A stretch of DNA of 64,000 nucleotides, taken from contig JBCAMK010000019.1 in assembly GCA_038503065.1 (NCBI GenBank), positions 1 to 64,000 on the forward strand. Reading direction: 5' to 3'. Below are positions 21,169-34,500 of this stretch, piece by piece. Position numbers and translations under genes: made by a program. Origin of the DNA: Paragyromitra xinjiangensis (Eukaryota > Ascomycota > Pezizomycetes > Pezizales > Discinaceae). Under the pieces are notes generated by a model. The model did no database searches, had not been told where the DNA came from, and saw only the letters and a list, made by a program, of their open reading frames with translations. Positions within the stretch are counted from its first letter, which is position 1; every line of letters begins with the position of its first letter.

Positions 21169-22308
21169 TCAATTCTGAAATTCAATCTCGGGATACCGAG
21201 GATCCGATCCATTAAAGAAAGTATCTCCCTTTCTGCACATTATAAAATCAAAGAAAGCACGGATATAAACCCTCTGTATCTCAATCGCTCTTAACCCATC
21301 GATAGTCCCAACATACCCCTCCAACACCGCCGGTGGTATAATATCTCCCAGACCCAACAGCTCGGCAAGAGCTGGGAAGTCAGAATATGTCAAATGCTCC
21401 GCCCCCGCCAACACTAATGCCCTCTTCCATCCGCGCAGATTCCCCCAAGCCGTTATCCATGTGTTATCCGAAATTAGGTTATGGATTTGCGTCCCCATCA
21501 ACAAAAACGGCTTTTCCAACCCCTTTCCAACTACAGATCCCTGCAGAGAGCCATCCAAATTGAACCCGCCCTGAATTCTCCGATCTTCAAGCATTGCCTG
21601 AGCTGTCGTTGCCCCACCAAGGGAGTGCCCATACATACCAACCTCTTTAATCCGTAACCGCTTGCGCACGCCCGGGATACTCCGCGTAACGTTTCCATAT
21701 AGAGAATCAAGCGTGTAGAGTGTATCCTTGACCCGTAGATCCATCAGTTGTGCGAGAGTGCTCGGATCACTGATGTTTGTTGCTGGGTCCGACATCACGA
21801 TAGTACCATCCGGGAATTCCACTATCGGTGCATCATAGGTGTGATCCATGGTAACGACCAAATACCCATGCGAGGCAAGGTCCTCGGCTAAAGCGGTATA
21901 GAAGTATCGGGGTGCGGCATATCCCGGCGAGAAGAGAATAACCTGCGCCCCGCCGCACGAATTTATCGGGGCTCCCCGGTATGAATTTGGCTGGATACGG
22001 GAGATTGTACCGTTGGGGAGGCCGAATTCCTGCTCAACGTATGAAGCTGTCGCGAGCGGAACGTAGGATGCGAGTGGGTAGCCAGTGGTTTTTCGAGAGG
22101 GGTAGAATATGGAGATCATAAATTTTCGTGGCCCAGGAGAGATTGGGTCGCCGAAGGGATTAGAGCGAGAATAATCGGTAAGTTGCAGTTCGAGGGTCCC
22201 AACGCTATAGTTACCGGTGGGCGCTGGGAGAGATACGGCAGTCGTGAAGGTGAGCTGAAGGAGAGAGCTGAGGAAAATGGTAAGGACGAGCTTCATGATG
22301 GGCACCAT
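21169..22308 (-). CDS. Secreted PAF-acetylhydrolase-like alpha/beta hydrolase
   Basis: Single exon, 379 aa. Residues 1-25 form a signal peptide (hydrophobic VLTIFLSSLLQLTFTTA), so the enzyme should be extracellular or vacuolar. The fold is of the platelet-activating-factor acetylhydrolase class. It has the nucleophile elbow GHSLG with Ser229, followed by a probable catalytic Asp252 in FNLDG and His305 in GAEHL. The motif VTMDHTYD (about 152-159) also fits that family. Such enzymes cleave short or oxidised acyl chains from the sn-2 position of phospholipids; the natural substrate here is unknown. Start alternatives are Met1 and Met5, and Met5 (22296) sits right at the signal peptide core. No frame breaks are seen. 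It stands alone, with a TATA-rich stretch upstream and a Harbinger-type MITE about 220 bp past its 3' end. Confidence 0.88.
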   Translation of the reverse strand: MVPIMKLVLTIFLSSLLQLTFTTAVSLPAPTGNYSVGTLELQLTDYSRSNPFGDPISPGPRKFMISIFYPSRKTTGYPLASYVPLATASYVEQEFGLPNGTISRIQPNSYRGAPINSCGGAQVILFSPGYAAPRYFYTALAEDLASHGYLVVTMDHTYDAPIVEFPDGTIVMSDPATNISDPSTLAQLMDLRVKDTLYTLDSLYGNVTRSIPGVRKRLRIKEVGMYGHSLGGATTAQAMLEDRRIQGGFNLDGSLQGSVVGKGLEKPFLLMGTQIHNLISDNTWITAWGNLRGWKRALVLAGAEHLTYSDFPALAELLGLGDIIPPAVLEGYVGTIDGLRAIEIQRVYIRAFFDFIMCRKGDTFFNGSDPRYPEIEFQN

Positions 22309-22383
22309 TATTATCGAGTGTTGTGGGAATGAGTAGGCAAAGGGACCAGAGCTGCAGATATATATGTACGTATTTGCGGGTTA

Positions 22384-22395
22384 CTATATATATAT
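22384..22395 (-). promoter_or_regulatory. TATA-rich core promoter of the lipase gene
   Basis: An alternating TATATATATAT run about 77 bp upstream of the start at 22308. A second TATATA lies near 22359. Confidence 0.45.
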
Positions 22396-25300
22396 TATCG
22401 ATATCCCGACATGGAACTCGGAAACTATTGCACAGCCAAATATTTGATTCAGCCTTGGGCCATATACCCATTAGCCAATCGTAACGCCGTCCGATAGGAT
22501 CATCAGTATGAGTCTGCCTTACAGTTCACGAGTTATACGCGTCTTTCCGTTTTGAGGTATTTTTGATGAATACGAGGTGACGAATATTACTAGAGCTCCA
22601 TCTTGCTATAGTCATGATCAAAAGAATTAATAAACGGATAGGACCCAAGCTATTGGCGAATTCAGCGTGGCGCATAATGTGGCGCGCAGCAAAAATCGCC
22701 TGCCAACGAACCGAGCGAGGCTACCCCTGTCTGAATTGCATATCATTGATAACGAAAAGTGGCGAGGAGCAGACTATTTAATCTCAAGTTCAATCCACCG
22801 TACTCTACGGGAGCAGAGTTGACTATAGCAAGTCGATGCGGCCCTCAATTGGGTGTATGTAAGACTAGATAGGACAGCGTTGGTGAAATATATATAAACA
22901 AAGTGAATCTCCTCAACCGTTAACAGAAACTAAGAATTCTCCCTGTCTGCTATCGTTAGCTGGATTTTTGGGGATTACATCTCTACTTTCATCACACACA
23001 AGAGCAACTTCATTGCGTGTACTCTACTCTACTCATCTTGCTTCCGGGCAAAGCTCGCTTCGCCACCAAAAATTCACAAACAGCGACTTATCGCGGAATG
23101 CAAGATGTTGCTCAAACTTCACGACTCATCACCGAGGATCGTGATGGATAATCGATTCAACCTATAGCTAGGCCTCGGCCGCCCAGGAGACGAAAGAAGT
23201 ATGGCGCGTGCAGTCTTAGACCTCGACCACCTTTTCCGACTCTAATTCCGAGTTCCACAGTAAGCCAAATTACACAAGCAAAGCTAAGAAGTCTCTAGAA
23301 TCATGTTGTAAAGACTGAATAGCTTTGTATAAGCTAGGGAAAACAATGGTTGTTGTGGAATTATAATATATCAGACCCTACTTTTTGCTGTAAAAATCAC
23401 AGAGTGGAACGTTCCAAAAGGTGCTATGATCATGATGAGATGTACGCAGGGAGAAACTGCATCATATTTCACTATCCAAGGTAAACTTATATATAGAAGG
23501 CTGGGGGAAGTACATTTTTGATAGAAATTACATTGGGAAGTACCAATAGTGGAGATACCAGAAGTAGCATATTTTGGTAGGAGGAAGAGGCTCCTTTATG
23601 CGGGACTCTTGGCATCATTTGTGAGACAGAGGCGTTCCACACACCAATATGATTGGTCGAGGTTTAAGACAGCGCGCGCCATACTAGTGAGAACATGCCA
23701 AGTAGCCAAAGGGTGATATTTCCCGAATATTTGCTGGATATCATTGTTAAGGGGCTTGATTAACCTAACCTATACGGGGACGTAAATGAATTACTACTAC
23801 TACTTGCTAAAAAATAGAGTTAGTGACGGGGGTAGGCCTTAGTCACAATCAACCCACCTCCCCCCGGATCCGGGCGCAGCGGACTCCAAGCTACAGATTT
23901 ACCTCTATAAGTATACTCTAGGTTATTTCTGATGGCAACTAAGGTAGCAGTGGTTTCTGGAGTGTTTTGGGCCCAAGTCATGTTGTCAATTCCTGAAGCC
24001 TAAAATGAGGTGGTTGCTACGGAGGTTTACCCACGTCACTAACTTTATTTTCCAGCAAGTACTAACCTATACGGGGGAGCGAGCCCCGAGTGATACTGCA
24101 TGATCGCATGTCAAGACGCATCTTGGCTCAATACGCGCGGAAGCCAGAGGAAGTGGGCCCCTAGTAAGTCAAGAGCACTGGGGTCAGGTCTGGAGATACC
24201 GCTATTGAGCAAAATACAGACCTAAGCTCTGGTACAGACTAGGGTTAGATTTACTTCCAACCTCATCGGTAGAAATGATTCTCGTCAGGAGGAGAGATAC
24301 CAAGTACAACATTAAAGGCAAAAAGTAAAACCAGGCACCCAAACCCCAGTCGTGCCCAGTCGTGCCCCCGCAACACTAGGCGAATAGCCTCCCGTAAAGA
24401 GCTGTTATAATTAAACCGACTTTATTTTCAACCCACCTTCCATCTGTCCCCACACAAGGCTGATAATAAAATCTTGTCCCATTTCCTTTACTACCCGATG
24501 CATGTCATTAAATTTAATCCATCTTGATATCTCCTGCCTCGCTTAGTCCACTTTCTATTGCCATTCCTTTGCAAATTTTTTTCTACCTTTCGCTTCTACA
24601 AAAAATCAATTTTGTATCGCTAGTCAAGCATTAACCACGAGGCGGGTGTTTATAAGCGCGTGGGGGAGGGATACGAAGTTGGGGTACACAAGATAATGGG
24701 GAGTGCGTTTTCACGTCAGCTTCAATGATGTAGAAATCACGGAAAACATACGGGAACAGCAAGCAAGTTGCCACGGCACCTGAGACAGATGTTCTAACTA
24801 AGCAGCTAAATAGGGAACGAATTATAACATAGTGTAATCATGCACTTTAGGATTGGGTGTATCTTGTCCAAACATTTGATGTTTAACTGATGTGCTTACG
24901 AGAAAGGTGGTAGACCTGCCATCACTTAGTTGGTTTCTTTCGTCCCTTCTTATTTGTAATTATTACGCTCTTAGTATACAGCTATGCTCTTCTGCATTAA
25001 CATGTAAGCTAGCGCTACTGAACTCACCTATTTACCAGTTAGCAGCTGCCATAAACTTTAATCTCGGTTAAAAACCTATCCTCTATTCATCGTTATCATT
25101 GGACTATAATCTGGCCCCCATTCACCAAAGTGAGGCTGAACTGTCTGCGCAGCCAAGCCGTCTATCATCTCAATCCCTCCCTCTGTTATCGCACGTCCTC
25201 AAGGCCTACTATCGTGTTTCCGCCAGAAAAGAATCTCTTATCCTTGTTATCATCAACTCCTGACTTCCCGCCCCTGTGGACCCTCGCCTTGCACTGGTAT

Positions 25301-25463
25301 CTATACTACAGGTAACTTGGGTGAAGCAAACCCAGCATCACATAGGTATTGCACTACAGTCTTAAATATTTGTGACTTATATAAGATGAATGGGCGCAAT
25401 GCTAAGGGATGAGTATTAATTCTCAGGTTTTATCTCAAGACGTCATTACTGTCACTTCAAGCC
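22396..25463. other. 3-kb intergenic stretch, no gene recognised
   Basis: Short open frames only (the longest near 25130-25315 does not look protein-like). I see no repeat or element structure. Confidence 0.5.
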
Positions 25464-28400
25464 ATGGCGGATCCATCGCCGGATCCATCGCCGACACCCG
25501 GGGAAGCATTCTCAGGAGACGACTTCTCGAACAATTTAGTTTCGGACTTAGGCCCTTTATTGGCACTCTTCGGCGAGGAGGTGGCGAAACAATTTATGAG
25601 TGATTCAATGGGCTGGGCCGACAATATTATATTTGCTATGGCTCCACTAGGGATCATCACAGCGATTGTTGGAGCGATTAGAGTCGGTGGACCCAGATGG
25701 CTTAAAGCGATCATTGGAAGAGCAAGGGAGAATCGTGCCACCGCAGAGGTAGAATTAATGTCCTCGACATCTCACGAAGTTTGCGAGCTGTGGAATGGCC
25801 AGCAGGTTGTCAGGATAACGGGAGCACCGCCCATTCGGGAACTCATATATCTTATCCCAACAACTGGTAGCGAGGACACTTTAGCAACGGTGCGAAGCGG
25901 GGACATATATACGTTGAGAGGGGCACCAAAGACCGACAGCGACAGAGGTGAGTTTATTAAAAAATGGCACGCAATTAAATAGTCGTGCACGCGTGACTAA
26001 CGGGTTTTGCAGAGAAATGCTATCTAAAGCAGATGGAAAAAGGTTAAAGACCCCCACTATGTTACTTCTACTTTGCTAAATGTATATCTAGTGAGTTTTG
26101 GGTTCGAGCGATTGATTCAATTGAAAACCCCTACCTCGGACCCAGAATCCACATTGGAAAAATCTTCTGTCGAGCCGGCTTCAACTCTCAAACCTCTAAA
26201 AAGCTCACCAAACATATCCCTTAATATTCACCACCCTATGACGAGGCGTGAGCTGTGGCTTTGGGCAGCCATTGCGACATTCCTCCAGCTCGGTGTCCTT
26301 GTATACGATGCATTTGCAACCTACCGGTTGAAATTGAAAGAGGGCGGCGGTAAGGTGGTATACTACGCATTCCCGCTTACCTCGACCGGCACTCTCGCTC
26401 TCGTACTTGGGATGCTACTTTGTTCTTATGTCATCGAAAGTAGCACTATAGAGGAAGTTTACCGGGTAGAACGCGCCGAAGCTCGTCTCCTGTGGTTGCA
26501 AAGGAAGGCCACAGTCAGCGACCAGTCCTTCGATTCCTATTTGATCTTCCCAAAAGATAAGAGCAAGTTTATAAGGACATCTCGTCGGGATTCTCGGGAC
26601 GATGATGGTCGAGGGAGAGATGAGACTCTTGATACAGATAATTCCTCACTTGCCCCCGAGGTCATTACGATTTTTGCTGTTTTTATTAGCTTCTGTGGCT
26701 TCATTATACAGTTCATAGGTTTGCGTGCTATGCACTGGTCTGCCTCACTGGCACAATTGGGGGTGACTTTGATTATGATATTGGTGAGAGCATGGGTTCG
26801 ACGAGGGCTTGCGAAGCTCCCATATGCTCAAAGGCTCCCTTCTGGACACGAGCTTGACTGGCTTGCAACAAGGCGGGAGCATTTTTGGTATAGCTCCGAC
26901 CACACAAAGGATAGCCGAAATGTACTACGTCGTGTGTGGGACTTTTTATGCCGACGTTCACCACCACCACCACCTGTCAAAACCCCCCTCCAAGCCCCAG
27001 AGTTTGTGTTTGATCTCGGGGTCATAGCAAATGGCCAACAAGGGTTAGTACAGAAACCAGGCTCCCAGCGGGATATTACCATGAGCAACGGGCCAGAGCC
27101 TAGTACGAAGGAAGTTATAAACACGGCGCAAAGTGTCATGGAAGTACGAAAGCGCCTCGGGAGCCTCACGGAATGGCCAGGTCCAGCCTCGGAAAAAGCT
27201 ACATCGGTCGCAAGTGCTATCGAGATTGTCATGAACACACTTTTCCTCTCGACTGAGGAAGAACTTTTCTGGTCTATGAATACTTCTAGCAACGAACCGG
27301 TTCAATTCAAGTTACGTCGGGAGGGAGGGAAATGGGAAGCTGATGTGGCTGAGATCGATGCTGCACTTTCCCTGTGGCTATTCTCCGTGAGTGAGGAAGA
27401 GCAGAAAGTTACCTCAAAGTACCAGGTACAGAACGATAGTACCTGGCTACGAAACAAAACAGCATCTAGAAAGCAGAGTTTACAGCTTTTAGGCCCAAGT
27501 ACCTTATCCTCCCGTAGGGATATGAGGTGGTGGGTTGGCAGTGGAATTTCTAGAGTACTAGAGGTAATAAAAGTGACATCCGACGACTCAAAACTCGAAA
27601 TAGAGGAAGTCGGTGATGAGGCGGTGGTCACTGTTGACAGTCACAGAGTGGTGGGATCGGTATATCTGGCCCCCACAACACCCGAACAAATCAATACCCT
27701 GAAATCCGAGAGATATCAGCGACCACCAGATCTCCGAGGACCTTCTCAGTGATCTTCCTACCCCGGCAAACGAAAGTTGGAGCCTAGCGACGATATCTGA
27801 TCTGCCGTTGGATTCCCTATTTGCTCAACATATGTTTTCAGCCTTCATGCGGGCGTTTGCGAATACAGCCACTGTAGCAAGAGTCAACGGTCAAGCAACA
27901 GTTCAGCTAGCGGACAAAGGTATCTCGCATAATAGCAAGGCATGGAAATATTTTGCGCTGCAGAACCCACGGTTATCTGAGATGGTACGGCATATACAGA
28001 GAACTGGGTTAGGAAGCCTAGAAGAAATCTATATGAACATCATTCCGGCACTCAGCTTCGCTAATAAGCTTCCAGAAGCGACCGCCGTCGTTCAGTTGGC
28101 TGAGAAACAGGCAAAAAAGCAAGAACTGAGTGGACGTTGGGATGAGGCTGGCAAGTTGTACTTGTGGGCATTTAGAACTTGTATCACTCTCGGTTCTAAG
28201 GACAAGTCAGCTATTCAGGCTACTGCCACTTTAGTCGAGTTCCTGTATTCGATTAGCACCACTGCAACGACCAGAGAAAATCAGCGGCATGCGAAAGAAA
28301 CCTTCACCACTTTGCAACGTCTGAGAACAAATTTATTGAGGGTACTCTCTGAATCTGCCGGACCGAACGCCTTACGCGACCTAGCAAAGCTATATGAGAT

Positions 28401-31400
28401 CCAAGGCCGGGCCGAGGAATACGAGTCGTGGAAACCCCCTAGCGTAGATACCCTCACGTTTTCGGAAGACTGGCCAGAATATCAGTGGACAAAATTGCAC
28501 CAAGCTATAGCAGACGGCGAACCCGAGAGTAAGGTTAGGGCGCTCCTTGAAGAAGGGGAGGATCCAAACTCAAGTGACATTCTAGGGTGGACGCCCCTCC
28601 ACTATGCCGTGAAAAAGGGAAATGAGGATACCATAGAGTTACTCCTAGCGCCCTCTAGATCTGCAAATCCAAATTTGGCAGACATCGCAGGGCGAACACC
28701 TTTACATTATGCTGCCCGAAATCCAAAAGGCGCACTGCTCAGTAAGTCGCTTTGGGACAAGGGGGCGGAAGTAGACGTCCAGGGGCGCGATGGGCTCTCT
28801 CCGCTTCACTGCGCAGCAAGGGAAGGCAATTTGGAAATGATTGAATTATTCATTAAGTCCGGAGCGAAGTTAGACGTCAAAGATAATGCACGAAGAACTC
28901 CCTTACACTGGGCGGCATATAAGGGGTCGAAACATGCTGTGAAGTTATTGGTGGAAAGAGGAGCGGATCCACACTCCCGTGAGGAGTATGGGAGGACACC
29001 TTTACACCTAGCTGCCTGCTATGGTAACGAACAGACTTTAAAAGTATTCCTCGAGGCACAAGATGCGAGAATAGAGTCTAAAGATGAGCTGGGGCGAACA
29101 TCGTTACATCTAGCGGCTGAGGGAGGACATGACCAAGTCGTCGGGGAGCTCTTGCGCGCAGGCGCTAAGAAGGAGTCACAGGATAGGAGCTCTTCAACAC
29201 CATTGTTGCTAGCATCTCGAGAAGGACACTTAGAAGTAGCAAAAGCACTATTGGAGGCAGGAGCGCAAAAAGAGGCGAAAGACAATGACGCACTGACAGC
29301 TTTGCATCAGGCAGCTATCTACGGACATGAGGCCGTGGTAGCGGCATTGCTTAACTGGAAGGTGGATAAGGAGGCAAGGCAAAACGACGGATTGACGGCC
29401 CTGCACCTTGCTGCCAGGAACGGGCGCGAACCTACCGTGAAAATACTCCTAGATGCTAGTGTGGATATAGAGGCTAGGCACAAAGATGAACAGACGGCGT
29501 TACACCAGGCAACTCATGCGGGGCATATAGAGGTGGTAAAATTACTCCTACGTGAAGGAGCGGATAAGGAAGCAATGGCGAACCTCGGGAAGGTGCCTCT
29601 GCACCTGGCAGCTGGCTTAGGGAATGAGGCAATGTTATCTATTCTACTCGAGGCAGGTGTGGACAAGGAGGCCAAGGATAAATACGGGGCAACTTCACTA
29701 CTTGTCGCAGTTCAAGGTGGCTATCTTGCTGTAGCAATGAGACTCCTCGAGAAAGACGCAGACAAGCACACGACAGACTCTTTTGGTTGGGGTGTCCTTC
29801 ACGCAGCAGCGAGGGGAAGGGAAACATCAATGGTGGAGAGGCTTTTAGCGTTTGATGTGAATATAGATATCGACGCCAGGACTACCGACCAACAAACAGC
29901 CCTGCACTTAGCAGCCGGGTCAGGAAATGGGGCAATTCTGGAGCTACTTCTGGCGGCAGGGGCGGATAAGGAAGCAAAAGACAGTGATGGTTGGACGCCA
30001 CTCCTTTCGGCAGCCATGTGGGGGGGGGAGCAACCAGCAAAAGTACTTCTTGCGGCAGGCGCAGATATAAAGGCAAAGGCCAAGTTTGGACAAACTGCAC
30101 TGCACTTAGCGGCCAGGTCAGGGAGTGAGGTCGTTATCGAGCTCCTCCTGAAGCTTCATGCGGACATTGAGGCGACGGATGATGATCAACAGACGGCATT
30201 ACACCAAGCAGCTTCCAGAGGACAGGAAGTGGTCGTACAGGCACTCTTGAAGGCTGGCGCGGATATAGAGGCAAAAGCCAATCTTGGACAAACTGCATTG
30301 CACTTAGCGGCCAGGTCAGGGAGTGAGGTCGTTATCGAGCTCCTCCTGAAGTTTCATGCGGACATTGAGGCGACGGATGATGATCAACAGACGGCATTAC
30401 ACCAAGCAACTTCCAGAGGACAGGAAGTGGTCGTACAGGCACTCTTGAAGGCTGGCGCGGATATAGAGGCAAAATCCAATCTTGGACAAACTGCACTGCA
30501 CTTAGCGGCCGGGTCAGAGAGCGGAGCCGTTCTTCTGCTCCTCCTCGAGGAAGGGGCGGATAAGGAAGTAAAAGACAATGATGGTTGGACGTCACTCCTT
30601 TACGCAGCCAGATGGGGGGACGAACAATCAGTGAAAGTACTTCTCGAGGCAGGAGTGAACAAAGAGGCGAAAGACAACTCTGCGAGGACTGCATTGCAGA
30701 TGGCCTCAAGAAGAGACTATGTGTCCATGGCAGAGCTCCTCCTGGAGTTTGGTGCGGACAAAGAAGCGAAGGATAAGGACCAAAGAACGGCGTTACATCA
30801 GGCAGCTTCCAGAGGGTCTGAAGAAATCGCAAGGGTACTCTTGAACGCAGGCGCAGATATAGAGGCAAAGGCCAAGCTCGGACAGACCGCATTGCACTTA
30901 GCAGCTTCCAGAGGACATGAAGAGGTAGTGATGATTCTGCTCGAAGGAGGAGTTGACAAGGAGGCCAGAGACGAACCATGCGGGCAGACAGCATTACACC
31001 AGGCAGCTTTCGGAGGACATGATACAGTAGTGGCGGTACTCTTGAAAGCGGGCGTGGACATAGAATGCAGAGACGAATCATATAGTCAAACGGCATTACA
31101 CCTGGCGGCTTATGCCGGAAAAGAAGCAGTGGTTACGATCCTCTTGGAGGCGGGTGCGGACACGGGGGCGCATGACGAGCTGCATGAACAAACGCCTTTA
31201 CATCAAGCGGCTTATGCGGGGCATGAAAAAGTATTGCAAGCTTTGTTGGGTGCAAGAGTAGACATAGAGGCTCAAGATGAGGATGGCTGGACGTCGCTCT
31301 TTTACGCAGCCATGCACGGGAAAAATCTCATAGTTCAAATGTTACTAGATGCTGGTGCAAACATGGAAGCGAAGACAAAATTGGGGTGGACTGCACTACA

Positions 31401-31563
31401 TGAGGCGGCTAAGAGAGGGCACACGGCGGTCGTGCAGTCACTACTTACGGCGGGTGCGGAAAAAGATCTTAAAAACGGTGATGGACAAACGGCTTCGCAG
31501 TTAGCAGTTGAATATGGACACGAAGATGTGGTTGCACTGCTTGTGATGGGGAAAGGCGAATAG
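25464..31563 (+). CDS. Membrane-anchored giant ankyrin-repeat protein, with a frameshift
   Basis: Exon 1 is 25464-25947, exon 2 is 26013-26042, and exon 3 starts at 26092. The introns are 65 and 49 bp, and the first has a GACTAAC branch. The product is about 2000 aa. About five hydrophobic helices lie near residues 50-72, 226-246, 265-286, 363-381 and 387-405, so the N-terminal third is probably membrane-inserted. A helical linker with GSLEEIYMNIIPALS follows. The C-terminal region then has 30 ankyrin repeats (TPLHYA/TALHLA/TALHQA cores) to the stop. Ankyrin arrays bind proteins; the ligand is unknown. The frame of exon 3 hits a stop at 27750-27752. The +1 frame is open from 27703, reads DISDHQISEDLLSDLPTPAN, and joins directly to the ankyrin part. 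One extra base near 27711 (in GAGAGAT) explains the break. No plausible intron spans it. It may be a sequencing error or a recent mutation. Confidence 0.85.
30088..30483 (+). repeat. Near-identical tandem 198-bp ankyrin dimers
   Basis: 30088-30285 and 30286-30483 are consecutive copies of a 198-bp unit (two 33-residue ankyrin repeats) that differ at only about four bases. A third, more diverged half-copy begins at 30484. The unit pairs one QTALHLAARSGSE repeat with one QTALHQA(A/T)SRGQE repeat. Confidence 0.95.
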
Positions 31564-34500
31564 GACTAGGGCTGAGGTGTTTGCATTTGCATTTGCATTT
31601 CGATTCATATTACTAGAAGCCACGAAGCGCATTTTTCAGGGAAATTCAAGCTACTATGTATTTACTATGGATGCAAAAACTGAGGCGAGTGAGGTGTTGG
31701 GAAGGTGGTTATCGGTTGCACTTTTGTTATATACAAGTGAGGGTGTAAAGTGGAAGGAGTTAAAAAGATATTGCAGAGAGGCGAAAGGCCCTGGGAGAAA
31801 TAGAGAAGGAGAGTGCAGAGCTAGAATGGGGATATGGGTATTTGGAACGATAAAATCGTTGTGATGTGATAGTTGGTTATGTCAGTTATGGTTCATTCCG
31901 TTTTATTTTTATGGGTTTATTTCATATTGGTTGTTTTCATGTTATGGTTTGTATTTTATTTGTGTGTGCCGCCATATGCATAGCCTAAAGGGCTGGATGC
32001 GCGTATCAATCAATCAAAAATTATATTAAGAAAATTCCGATAAACCTTTTCTAGACAATTACAATGAAAAAGAGCGAGCCATATCTTGGACGCAATACCC
32101 CCAATACACTTGCCCGTGTTACCTAGGTGTAGCTAGACAATTTATAAATCCACTAACCTAGACTACCATCTCCAAAGCCACTTCTACGTGGGTAGGGAAT
32201 AATAATTTGTACCTAAATCTACAGTCTTTTTACCAAATAAATAGAATAGAACACAATCCATTGTAATTGCCCACAGATGACCCTCTACGTAACAGTACCT
32301 AGTGCATTTACGGAAGCGCTCCCCAATAAAATCTCCCTAATAACGGGTGTTTAATAGCTCCAGGGCTAAGAGAGCTGTCAAGGAAGAGATAATTAGTTTT
32401 ATCCTTTCTGTTGTAGGTTTGTACCTGTTGGGGACAAGTTGGTCCTGGAGTAGCTTAATAACCGGCCGCGGAGGCGTTGGCGTTGTTTGCGCCTCAGCAC
32501 TAACAAGACGGGTGTGGCGCACACTTGAGGTGGAATGTCTTCCATGTTGGCACCAAAAGAGCTAAACTTCTCTATTTAAGGATGGCTACGAAAGTATATA
32601 GGTATATCGTGATATCTATTATCCGGGTTTGACAGCGATCGGTTCAAGTTAATCGGGTCTCCGGGCAACACAAGTTTGATTGCAGCCTATGAGCAAACGA
32701 TAACTATAGTTCTTCCAGGTAGTAGGTACTGGACCTTTCCGGCCAGCTGGAGGGCTGCTCTTACATGCCCGGCCATGTTATCATTAGCACTTTTGACTGG
32801 ATTCCGTCAAATTAGGAAAACCTCGAGATCGTATGGTCGGTTCTCCCACGGCTAGGGCTGTGCGTGCTCTTATCCCGAAAAAAGGGTATCCTGATTTCCC
32901 CCCAGCATATTGATAAGTACTACTATTACTCTATTTGTTGTACTAGATAGCGCTATACAAGTCGAACAGTACACATGTACATATCCCAAAATCTGACCTC
33001 CTCACCATTATCGGAATTTCCAAGCCGCGCCACCCGAATTAAGATCCGATGATATGCATATCGGTAGCTATATTGCTTTTCTGGTCGGGATATAGAGGTC
33101 ATAGCGTTTTTGTGCCTCGCCGGCTGGGAGCGATCGGTCTAGATGTTACAGCCCCGGGCCAAACTCTAGAACTACAACTTAACATCCAGGAGAGTGCCAT
33201 TGCCAAAAGATAGAAAATGGTTATGGGTATTACTGCAAACAATTTTTTCGTATACCTTTATCTTACGGTCCGCAGCGCGAGTCATAAAGGAGAATTCAAT
33301 TGGAATATAGCGCTACTTGCAACTGCTAGGCTAGCTCCATAGACATAAAAGCCCCGAAAAATTATAAAATAACGCTACTTAGCATTTTTCGCACCTGATC
33401 CAATTCGCATTCGAAAAGTTACACAACATCGTCAAGTTTCAGAGCGCTTAGGCAAAGCGGAAATCCCTAAGCGATCAGAAATCCGCTTCCACATGAAGTT
33501 TTAGCTACCGCTTCACCAAAAGCCCGTGTGATTCAGTACCAATAAAAGATAGGCCGTAGCTCAGAAACTTCGCACGCAGGATACGATAGTCGTATAGCTG
33601 CAGGGCCCACAGCAATAGGACACGATCAAGTACATATGAAGACCGCGGTGGGCGAATCCTCTTGCATCGATTTTCCGATTTTATTGTATCGAGTGAAGAT
33701 CAATGAATGCAGGTAGTACCCTCCCAAACGTCAACTTCTACCAAAACTATCATTTCGACAACTGTGGCTGTGCTGCGGTGCCTTCGTGCAACCTCTCGGC
33801 CACTCTATTGGCAGTGCTACTAGCCCAAGCTCAAGGACTTACACACTTGAACACATACACACCCACAGAATACCCCAGAACACGAAAACAAGCCTAGGAT
33901 ACTTGCAGGTATGGCAGCGATAAGAGCGAAATCTTTGCTGCGGCCTGATAACCGAACACATTATTCACCTTATGCGTAACTCACGTGTAACCTACCAAAT
34001 CGGCATCTAAAGATCAGCAGCCGGCAAGTACACTTCAATAACTCCCCATACCCGATATTATATGCTTATTTTCTACTGTAAGTCTTAAATCTGCACCTCC
34101 CAAACCGTAACTAGCTGTAAAATAACTCATGCAGAGCGAGCATCTCGTGAAGGACGGTTACCAGATCTCTTTGCAGCTTGCTTGAAGTTACACCTAAGCT
34201 TCTTTCATCGCAGCTTGCAGCGTACACACCCTACATGGTGAAAGACTCACATCACATGCCGAAATATTAGCGGAGCAACAAGTGTCAATACGAGCTGAAA
34301 GATCAGAAGACAAGTATGTTTCGCACACTGAAAATGCGCCCCAGAACCAGAGACAAAAACAAACTCTACCATGCTCAACTCAAAGGAAGCACAGAGCAGT
34401 TCTAGATAGGAATTGAAGAGACCAAGCGGATTCTTCTAAGCAATGTAGCGGCTAACTGCTAGCTGCTAAACCATAATTATTCTTATTCCACGGCGAAATA

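Noticed and set aside
27703..27808. Intron bridging the ankyrin-gene frame change
   Set aside because: Both frames look coding right up to the junction, and no GT..AG pair of realistic length fits between them.
31577..31864. 95-codon frame after the ankyrin gene
   Set aside because: Begins in a simple (TTTGCA)n repeat, probably the 3' untranslated region of the ankyrin gene.
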